Part shown: positions 55,975-64,000 of the stretch, one piece after another | Position numbering within the stretch: the stretch's first letter is position 1 | Layout of the letters: each line of letters begins with the position of its first letter | Source: Siderastrea radians | Lineage: Eukaryota; Cnidaria; Anthozoa; Scleractinia; Rhizangiidae | Assembly (NCBI GenBank): GCA_964017195.1 | Contig: OZ024895.1 | Coordinates: 29,016,375-29,080,374, forward strand | DNA length: 64,000 bases | Direction of reading: 5' to 3' | Notes under the pieces: generated by a model | The model's input: only the letters and a program-made list of their open reading frames with translations | What the model was told of the DNA's origin: nothing | Databases searched by the model: none | Program-made: the position numbers and the translations under genes

Positions 55975-57911
55975 ACCCAAAAACAAACAAAAGACGCCGA
56001 AAAAGATGCGGACACATAGGTCCGCAATGCATCTGCACAAAACCTACGTTAATAGTTACATTTACACTTAAACCAGATAGGCTTGCTCTTTTCAGCTTCT
56101 ACTCCATCAGATTGTGGGTTGCCAACTTCGGGCGGGCTGGCACGTCACTCTGTGCGTGACACTGTTGGCTTCACTTGTTGCGTGACACAACTGAAGTACA
56201 CCTCGATGGATATTGTTAACTGCTGAATAGGCCATTTCCAAATTGCCTTTAGGCTCCTTATCCCAGCGAGGCTAGGTACACAACCATTCATATATGAAAC
56301 CATGGGCTCCTGATGAAACTGAGTTCTCTTTCACATGCAAATAAAACCAATTTTCATTTGAAAGGATGTGCACCTAGCCTCGCTTTGAAAGGAAGGCTGA
56401 AGACAATTCGGAAATGGTTGATTATCGATGCCTTAGACTTCGATAGCTACCGAGTTTCAATCAACCCTCCTGTTTTCAACATACAGTTCCGGCTTTTTTG
56501 TCTTTAACGGTTTAAGGGTATACGTAATCACAGTCCAGCCACTCTAAAAAAGCTGTAAATAGATTTTCTTAATTTATTAAAATAAGAAACAGTTTATCAT
56601 TACCAGCGATCTGTGTCATAAACAGGGTGATGGTTTGAGCAAGCAGGGCGCACCTCCCTACCCGAGCATCTGTTGACACCCCTCCAGGACATACAGTACA
56701 GTGGAAACTAGAGTGCCAAGGAACTGGGAAAATGTGTTAGTTGTAACGGGGCTCGTTATAAACGAAACCCATTGTAACGAAATTGTGAAAAAAAAGGGGT
56801 TTGGCTCGACTATGAGCGGTCTCTCTCTCCGAAATCAACCTTTTCAAAATAAGTCCACAAGAAAATTTCTAATCAACAAAAGGCCAAAAAAATGGCTTAT
56901 TTCAAACTTCGCAGCACCTCCCCGTCACCTCCTCACCTCTCACCCCCCCCCCCCCCACTCGAGACCTCGTTATACCGGGGTTTCTTATAGTGAGGCTTCC
57001 ACCGTATTTTATCGAAGTGATAATCTATAACAGCTTATACAGGTATATATTTTTTATTCGACAGTTATGTGTATCTGTCCTTTGGTTCTTTATAGTGTAC
57101 TGGAGTAAACAAATGTCAAGAAATGAACAATTTTATACATCGCATGCAAATCAAGCCCCAGAAAAAATGGCAAAAATCACATTCAGTAAATTAACCTAAT
57201 AACAGCAACAAGAAGTACATTTAACTTTGAGACGTGAATGGCTTAAAATACTTAACCTGGAGTCACGCTAATATTCCAAGTTTAATTTCACTTAAAAAAA
57301 AAACCGATATTGTACTCATCGCGATTTTGGAAATCACGAGTCAGTTGATGACACATGTATTTTGCTTAAGCTTCCCTCGCACGCGTATTAATGATATCGA
57401 TACCAAACGGGATATCATCGAAGTTTGACGTGTTTGGCTCACATTACAACAAAATTGCAATTAAATGCTGGAAAGTTTGCAACGAATCCATCATAAACTG
57501 TTTGCGACCCTGTTACACCCACTGGAAATTGGGCTTTTCTTTGTATCTTGTTTGCGACGATTTGCAACGCAGCCGCGAGGAAACGATAAGGAAATGCCTT
57601 CGTAAACAGTGAAGATGATTTTTAAACTTGTGACTTATCAGTTTCACGCCCTTTTTACGACGAGTGGAAAACAGTTTGCATGCTTATAAAAATTGCACAT
57701 GAGGAAGATAGGGTGGCAAACACAAAACTTAGATGCTTGAAACGGTTTGCGTTGACTGTTTGCAATGTTTTCACACGTATACGGAAAGCAGCCCTAAAAG
57801 CGTCTTCAAAACGTCTATAAAGTCTGAAAGAAGAAAATTGGTCGGCAACCATTGAAAAAAGATTCAAATGTTTCATGGCTGGGCTGATTTTATGCTAATT
57901 AATTTGTGTTT
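55975..57911. other. 3' flank of the DSTYK-like gene, no gene recognised
   Basis: From about 56700 this is the partner of the duplicated block at 17.9-18.9 kb. It includes the imperfect repeat CTCGTTATA(AAC/CCG) at 56748 and 56967. No other conserved ORF is present. Confidence 0.6.
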
Positions 57912-58313
57912 CTACTCAATGTGCGCATCTCGAAGGATCTCCTCCAGGTCCTTCACGACGGTATCAAATGAGGGGCGCTTCTCGGGATCCTGGGCCCAGC
58001 ACCGTTCCATAAGTTCCCAGCAGCTCTGTGGGAACACACTCAACCTTTCTGGAGTTTTGTTCTCGAGGGCGTTCAACATGAGCATAACAAGAGGAAGAAA
58101 GTGCTTGTTTACGTTTTGTGGCTGGTTTCCTTTGCCTTCACACACTCGCCACAGCAGCATACCGAACGCATACACGTCAATGGTTTTGTCGTACTGCTGC
58201 TTGATCATCTCTGGCGCCATGTTTATCGGTGTCCCTACAAGGGAGTTACTGGCGAGACCTTCCGGTTTGCAGAGACCTAGATCAGTCAGTTTTGCTCTGT
58301 TGGCATCGTCCAA
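57912..58313 (-). CDS. DSTYK-like exon 5: kinase C-lobe and stop
   Basis: Acceptor CTCTTTCAG|TTGGAC. Reads LDDANRAKLTDLGLCKPEG, SLVGTPINMAPEMIKQQYD, DVYAFGMLLWRVCEG, RCWAQDPEKRPSFD and ends ILRDAHIE*. DLG replaces the usual DFG, as in DSTYK. The MAPE, DVYAFG and RPSF motifs of subdomains VIII, IX and XI are all intact. Confidence 0.9.
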   Translation of the reverse strand: MDDANRAKLTDLGLCKPEGLASNSLVGTPINMAPEMIKQQYDKTIDVYAFGMLLWRVCEGKGNQPQNVNKHFLPLVMLMLNALENKTPERLSVFPQSCWELMERCWAQDPEKRPSFDTVVKDLEEILRDAHIE

Positions 58314-61300
58314 CTGAAAGAGGAGAGTGGATGGATGCATTTGCGAAAATTCGGTAACAATAAATGACGTCAAAAGAAAATAATGGGACGTCCCTTTTTT
58401 TCCTCTTGGTGACGTTGAAAATTCAATTTTGTGTTTTGTTCTGGGTAGAACTTTTCATTTTCTAGACATTTCGTCGTCCGACGATAATAAATTTTAGCTT
58501 CTCATCATCAAAAACAACGACGTTTTAGAGATGAAAAACCATCGCAGTTGTGTACACAACCAGCTTCGAAAAGAAAGCCTGAAATGTTTTGTTCACCAGC
58601 CATGAGCACCACTGGGTCCTTGGCTGTACTGTGCACGTAAGGCGCCAGTGGGTAAAACAATGACAATTTAATACGATTAACTATTCATTTGGCTTGAATT
58701 GTTTTCTAGTTTTTAATTTAAGCACCTTTTGTTTTAAACAGTTCAAAACGAGGATCCATAAACTCACCAAAACGTTCTGTACTTTGACATCTCGATGGAA
58801 TAAATTTTCCGCATGCAGATACTGCAAGGCTCTGGCGACATCAAGGGCAATCTCAAGTCTCTTCCTCAGAGAGGAGATGGCTGGTAGACCTTCTTGAAGA
58901 TCACACCTCATTCGCTCTAACACAAGTGATACAGAAAGTCCACGCGTTGGATTGGCTTCTACTATGCTACATAATATGGGCAGAATGTTTGGATGCTGCA
59001 GAGACCTACAAATTAAGTGTAAGAATTAAGAGTAATTAACCTCTTAGATCTCCGATACGAAGAGGCCAGCGAGTGTCGATTACTGATAATGCAGGGTATA
59101 TATGTCGTTTATCAAGTAGTATTTTGTAAAAAAAAAGGACAGAAATCATTATTTATTGACTATTTATTAATTTAATAATTTACCTGGTATTGTGCAATTC
59201 CAGCGTCAAATCCTTCAGCACTTCTTCCCTTGCAACACTGACCTCCTTTACCACACAAGGCTTGCCTTCGGGTGTCTTGATATTGTCGCAAGCAAAGACT
59301 TTACCCTGAGCCCCAGTGCCAATGAGCTCTCCTTTAGTGGGTAAGCCAAACTTGAACTTGTCCATGACACCATATGCCAGCATCTCTAGGAGTGCAAGAT
59401 TGGGCGCAAACTCGAGAATCTTTTGCCTCTGTTCATCCTTGATGGTCTCACCGCGATGAAACAGGCCTTGCACCTTCTTAATTTCCCCAACGAACTCGTC
59501 ATGGTTGGTAGTAAAGTGCTGTCTCAGGCTGCTTATGATTTCTTCGGCCATTTTAGCCGCATCCACTTTCTTGAGAACAGCCGAGGCAACGTCTTTCTTC
59601 CAAGTAGAGGATCCCACCTGTACTTTGCCCTTAACGGTTGTTATAATGGTGTCGATTGGATCACAGATGAAGTCGTAAAACCATGTGGCAAACTTCTTAA
59701 TGAAGTAAGAAGCTACCCCATCGCGTTTTGCGAAGGAGATTTGAGCTTCATAGGACGAAAGAAGACTTCTACCGAGGGCAAGGGCTGCTGATGGGATTTC
59801 CCCACCCACCGCTATCTCTCCTTCAATTTGCTCGATACGCTCTTTCATCTGAGCAACAAAGACATCTCGAGAGCGGAACATCATGTTTAACCTTTCTTTG
59901 ATCTCCCCTTGCAGCTTGTTGACCACCATTCTCTGGAGCTGGTCTTTACAGAGGGCTACGGCTGCTTTTTCAGAGACAAATCCATCCCGAGGAATTGCGT
60001 ATTCTGTCAGTGCGTATTCAAATTCTGCTGCTTCTTGAAGGATACCATCGCGGGCCCCGTCGAAGGCTTCAGATAGCAAATCCTTGATGTCAGTAGATTT
60101 GTCTTCCAGATTGCGAATAATGTTTGTATGAACCTCTAGTTCCTGTTGAAGAAGAACTTCTAAGGTCTTCATCATGAGTTGCTGCCCCTTCTTCAACATA
60201 TTGGCCTTTTGGATAAAGAAGTCCAAGCATCGTGACAGCACTCGGATGAGGACCTGGCAAACCTTCTCTACTCTTTCGCGCAGCGATTCTGCAGCGAACT
60301 TCTTCAAGCTGTTGTGAAACCTATCAAAGGCTTCAATGTAGCTAGTAAACTCTCCAGCTGGGGCACTTGGCTTCCTCTTCTTCATCTCTTTGTATCTCTG
60401 GATTCTCCAAGAGGAGAGACCGTGGAATCTTTCGTTTTCATCCATTGTCTGGCCACTCTCTGCTGGGAAATAACCGTGTTTTACAAGGCGCTCGTACACT
60501 CGCTTTTTCTTTCTTCTTTGCAATTCTGCCTCTTTTTTCGCTGACCGTGTCGACGTGCTTTGGCGTGACTCGTCGTCTTCGTCTGAAGACTCGGTCCGAT
60601 CTTCTGGCTCAAGTTTACTCACCACAAAGAAAATTTGCAAGTCAGGTCTCCTGGATGTCATATCACTCAGGACTTCTCTGTCCTGTCATCGAAAAGGAAG
60701 CAAATGTTTGTAATAACCGAACGGCAATAAGAAAGCAGAAAGAACAATAAGACACACTTAGGCCTAGAACGGGAGAGGGAAAGGGCCGAACTCACTATTA
60801 CACAAACAAAAGCCACAATTTGTTTCTACTTTACGCGAAATCAGTCTGGGAACAATATGAAATGTGATGTCGATATTCACGCGAAACTTGATGTTTTAAA
60901 GGCAACCACGTTTTCCTATCCTAGTTCTTAACAAACGTTTTTGAAATGTTTTTTGCAGCATCTTTTAGATAAATCTTTTAGATATTAACATTTTAGCATT
61001 CTCTGATCGGTTTTGAAGAAATAAAATAAATCGACTGAATGATTCCTGGATTAAAAAAATCGAAGATGGCGGCAGTTACGTCCTCTCCGGGCCTTGGACG
61101 TCCTATATAATTTCAGGAAATTTCCTCATTTCTTACCTGTTTTGTGAACAAGTTATGTCCATCGACGACGTAAATCACAAATGCAAGCGGATTTTCCAGT
61201 TTTTCTTTCACAAGGTTGTCCAGCGCCTCATTCTCGTTCCTCCCGGGTGAGTCTATAACACTTACACCAGACTTCAAGAAATCGATATTCAGTCCAGTCT

Positions 61301-63619
61301 CGATGGTAGCCTCTACCTTTCTGGCGTCCTCTCGGTCTTTCTGGTTCAGCTCGATCTTCTTTCGTGGGATTCTGTTCTTTCCTTTCAATGCTATGTCCTG
61401 CAAGACAGTAACCAACTTAGGTTAACACTCTGACGCACCACGGTGTGGGAGAGGAGGGAAAGATGGGTACCCACCTCTTTTTTCTCATGGCGGAGTTTTG
61501 CAATCTTTTTACTCATTCAAAAATGACATTGCTTCCTTTTTTCTTCAGAAATTGCAAGCTCCCAGCTATACCGGGCATCTAGATGAATAAGATTTAAATA
61601 ATTTTTTCTTCTTGTTTTATTGGGTTGTAAAACAGTTTCCTTTGCAGTGCCACTGCTAAAACCTAACCCTACTTATAAGTGATGTTTAGCTATCAGCCGA
61701 TTGTTATCAAACTTTAACCACGCGTGTCTAATGGATAAGTGCCCAACGAAAAGTCCCCTTCATAAAAACGCTGTAGAGGGGAACGGGATGGTAACTACAC
61801 TGCCCGATAAATAAAGAATATACAAAGACTATATTGGAAAAAGTACGTTTTGACGGCAGCCAAATATGACAAATTACGATTGCCAAATTTACTCCGTAAA
61901 CTTCTTCCCAAATGCATAAAACTACGAACAGCTTTTACAGTTAAATTTCCTTGCAAGTCTTTGAATTTGACGCTGTGTTCGCCCGATTACCCATTACTCA
62001 CTTATACCCTGAAAAGGGCTGTCATATTCTTCCGCAGACCTACACAGAATTCTTTTTGGTTCGCTCATACCGTGTGGCACTAAATTTGTCCAGTTTCTAA
62101 TTTTTGCTGGTTTTTCAATAATCCGTAAAACAAAGTCCCCGCAAAAATATTCTCCGCAAAAAATTACCCCTCTGTTGAAATTATATACGACAAATCTCAC
62201 CTTTACATGTAAAGTAAAATCGTGTTGGTGCGCATTTACTCAAAAGGCTTCTTCCGTTTAGAAACATAACGACGAAATTAGAAATCGCAGTCGGTACAAT
62301 ACAAGTATTTGGCCATGTTGGCTACTGAAAGCTTTACAGGAAAAAGATCATCTGAAGGTACTCAACATAAAAAACGACGAAACATCCCAAGAAAACCAGT
62401 CTTTCCCATCCGTAAAATTAGACTTCCGCAAAAATGTAGCTCTACAAGGTATGCTGATGTAACGATGCGACCTGTGCAGGAGACTAGTAGAACAATAGAC
62501 AACATGAACCCTTCCCCTCCCGGGTTAAAGCTTTTAAAAGTCGTAATGTGATCCTACCTGGTGAATATGCGGAAGATAAAATCATCAATCCAAGGGTGAT
62601 CATTTCAATGAAAGCTGAGCGTTATTACATTTCGATGTTTCCTGTTCTTTTGCAAAACGATTTTGATTTTAGTTTCCAACTGGAGTGCTCTCAGTTTGGT
62701 GAAAGGGTTAAATTGAAGCCTTGTAAACGTTAACAGAGAAAATCATTGCACCAGAATAGCCTCCTTGAGAGGCGCTATATAAGGGGAGGCAGAAGAGGAA
62801 TTAACAGGCGCTCTGTGCTCGCGGAGTGGGGGGGGGGGGGGGTACTCCCGTATATACGCTATATAGGTATGTGCCGCGGAATAGGGTGTAATTTGTCGGG
62901 TTTGGGCCTATCAATTTTGGGATTTTAAATCCTTAAATAGGTTCAGGGTTTAAGAACCTTTGGCCACAAATCTATTCTAAATTGACGGGAGTACCCCCTC
63001 CCCCGGGGGTGTCGCGTTTACAAATAACGGCCTTCTTTCCCTCCCCTTTCGAAGTTTAGAAACAATAAAACAGTCTTGAAATAATAAGCTGATAAGAAAC
63101 AGTCTAGAAACAATAAAACTGATAAGAACGTTTAATATATACCTGTAGGATCTTGCCATCCTTGGCTACAAGGCGGCAGAAAGGTTCCTCGGCGTAGGAG
63201 ACTCGAACAATCCTGGCAGTGCTTGGTTGATCTGAAGTAGGAAGTGCTTTGCATCCCAGAAGCTCATTGATAATGGAGCTCTTCCCACAGTTCGTTTGAC
63301 CAACAAAAATCAACGCTGGCTCCTCAGAGAAAAGCGCGGTAACCTCCTTTCTTTCATTCGCAGTGTACAGTAATTCTGCAAGGGGTATGTTAAAATCAAA
63401 GTGAATGTCGCCGATTGTGAGTGTTTCTTCCAGGTCTCGATGTTCCGGTGAAGTTGGTGGAGAGCTTGCTTGGGTCAGCTCCGCGGCAAGGTCCGCATCG
63501 CGAGGGTTTGTAGACAGCTTGCTAACGATTTCATCGAAATACTTAATGGTATCGTTGTGTATGTTCTCAAGCGTAGCTTTGCTTCTTCTAAAATCTTCGA
63601 ATACGTCCTTGAGCGGCAT
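57912..63619 (-). CDS. DSTYK-like protein: N-terminal GTPase-like region plus C-terminal kinase
   Basis: Five coding exons on the minus strand, 63619-63143, 61397-61137, 60682-59184, 59005-58768 and 58313-57912, join with matching phases (0, 0, 2, 0) into about 958 aa with no stop. Order: a P-loop GQTNCGKSS (107-115), a switch-like DSPG (208-211), a long helical middle, then a protein kinase (about 695-950) with GTGAQGKVF, VVKEV (K about 725), HRDVKVQN (D about 818), DLG (836) and GTPINMAPE. Overall design, the unusual DLG and the length fit dual Ser/Thr and Tyr kinase DSTYK (human about 930 aa). It is predicted to be an active kinase on cytoplasmic or endosomal membranes; localisation is inferred. 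A broken duplicate lies at 18.9-19.3 kb. The start at 63619 fits a splice acceptor just upstream. Confidence 0.85.
58768..59005 (-). CDS. DSTYK-like exon 4: kinase N-lobe end and catalytic loop
   Basis: Acceptor TTTGTAG|GTCTC; donor TTTTG|GTGAGT. After the split Arg it reads SLQHPNILPILCSIVEAN, LVLERMRCDLQEGL and ALQYLHAENLFHRDVKVQNV, including the HRD catalytic Asp and VKVQN. The frame joins exon 5 at LDDANRAKLTDLG. Confidence 0.88.
59184..60682 (-). CDS. DSTYK-like exon 3: helical middle and start of kinase
   Basis: A 1.5-kb exon. It opens DREVLSDMTSRRPDLQIFF, then an acidic/basic tract (ESSDEDDE, QRRKKKRVYERL), a long helical region with heptad-like patterns, and finally LPTKGELIGTGAQGKVFAC and CVVKEV, the glycine-rich loop and catalytic lysine. 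It ends ACCAG|GTAAAT in phase 2, splitting an Arg codon. Frames upstream of 60661 (MTSRR) are coding, so that Met is not the protein start. Confidence 0.88.
61137..61397 (-). CDS. DSTYK-like exon 2: GTPase switch segment
   Basis: 87 codons, phase 0 on both sides (CTTGCAG|GAC; AAACAG|GTAAGA). Contains GLNIDFLKSGVSVIDSPG, a Walker B/G3-type DxxG, and PLAFVIYVVDGHNLFTKQ. A TKxD-type G4 motif is not obvious, so nucleotide specificity is uncertain. About 1.7 kb of intron separates it from exon 1. Confidence 0.85.
61398..63142. other. Intron 1 of the DSTYK-like gene: MITE and unrecognised + strand ORFs
   Basis: At 62828-63010 inverted GGGGTACTCCCGTA / ACGGGAGTACCCCC ends enclose a coral-type MITE. 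At about 62330-62733 two overlapping + frames (RSSEGTQHKKRRNIPRKP; then GEYAEDKIINPRVIISMKAE) are open for about 400 bp, separated by one frame change. They match nothing I recognise and may be a retrocopy fragment. Confidence 0.4.
63143..63619 (-). CDS. DSTYK-like exon 1: P-loop GTPase-like segment
   Basis: Begins ATG just inside an acceptor (GATTTCAG|CC ATG) and ends CTACAG|GTATAT, phase 0, 159 codons. Reads MPLKDVFEDFRRSKATLEN, then DIHFDFNIPLAELLYT, then LIFVGQTNCGKSSIINELLG, a complete Walker A. A polar, low-complexity stretch (ASSPPTSPEHRD) precedes the nucleotide-binding part. Confidence 0.88.
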
Positions 63620-63702
63620 GGCTGAAATCGAAAACGAAAGGGCTCCGAAAGCACCGAAGCGATTTATTGAATACGTAATGTGACAGTCTGGGGCTCAATT
63701 AC

Positions 63703-63760
63703 CTTTCTGGGAAAGACAGGATGTTTACATCAACTCCTCCTGAAAGGACTGGAATGATGG
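63703..63760 (-). other. Possible 5' non-coding exon of the DSTYK-like gene
   Basis: A consensus donor (CCCAGAAAG|GTAATT, exon end 63703) lies 80 bp upstream of the acceptor before the start codon, and the same pair is conserved in the collapsed duplicate near 19380. The exon's left limit is arbitrary. Confidence 0.45.
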
Positions 63761-63909
63761 TATGGACTCGCGGTAAAAGAACAGCGGCTCAATATACAAT
63801 GGCCTCATTGTATATTTGTGACTAAGTTTTTAAACGAAGCAACAACAGCATTTACCAATGTTTTGTGTCTTGCTCTCTGTCTGGAGTCTAGCAGTGCTGA
63901 TTATAGGTG

Positions 63910-63939
63910 ATATTCTCTCTTTAGAAAGAGAGAATATCT
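63910..63939. repeat. Perfect 14-bp hairpin
   Basis: GATATTCTCTCTTT and AAAGAGAGAATATC pair around a 2-nt loop. It is short and of unknown meaning, in the 5' flank of the DSTYK-like gene, and absent from the equivalent place in the duplicate. Confidence 0.8.
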
Positions 63940-64000
63940 TTGTTTAGAAAGAGTGGAAAACGTCACTCAAACTATTTGTACAAGATAACGACCCTACTTT

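Overview
The window is animal nuclear DNA, most likely from an anthozoan cnidarian and probably a stony coral. The support is spliced genes with GT/AG introns, no bacterial operon structure, many palindromic MITEs, several Penelope-like retroelement (PLE) relics of the kind common in cnidarians, and a GT-B glycosyltransferase/TRADD-N gene and a DSTYK-like GTPase-kinase gene of cnidarian type. The species cannot be fixed from sequence alone.

Layout. (1) 1-10.7 kb, + strand: the last two exons of profilin, joined in phase 0 across a 10.2-kb intron. That intron carries a complete TTAA-flanked DNA transposon (2770-8702) with an 897-aa antisense ORF that looks like a transposase fused to a DEDDh 3'-5' exonuclease. 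(2) 10.8-17.6 kb: repeat-rich spacer with a Harbinger-type MITE (TTA target site), an inverted pair of RecQ-like helicase fragments, a 2.6-kb inverted-repeat element and a near-perfect hairpin. (3) 17.9-19.9 kb: a diverged, internally collapsed copy of the DSTYK-like locus, plus a compound trinucleotide microsatellite. (4) 21.5-31.0 kb, - strand: a glycosyltransferase - linker - TRADD-N gene whose exon phases all agree. Its TRADD-N half is open, but its glycosyltransferase half has an in-frame stop, at least three frameshifts and two insertions inside the coding exon, one with a clean 8-9-bp target duplication. (5) 31.1-57 kb: a gene-poor graveyard of PLE relics, hAT/MULE/Harbinger-like non-autonomous elements, two tRNA-like SINE heads, microsatellites and several hammerhead-ribozyme-like motifs. 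(6) 57.9-63.7 kb, - strand: a five-coding-exon, intact-looking DSTYK-like gene of about 958 aa with an N-terminal P-loop GTPase-like region and a C-terminal kinase.

How it fits together. Only profilin (actin binding) and the DSTYK-like kinase look like functional host genes. The TRADD-N/glycosyltransferase and DSTYK-like loci resemble cnidarian death/immune-type multidomain families. One is decaying and the other has left a collapsed tandem duplicate, which would fit birth-and-death turnover; that interpretation is inference.
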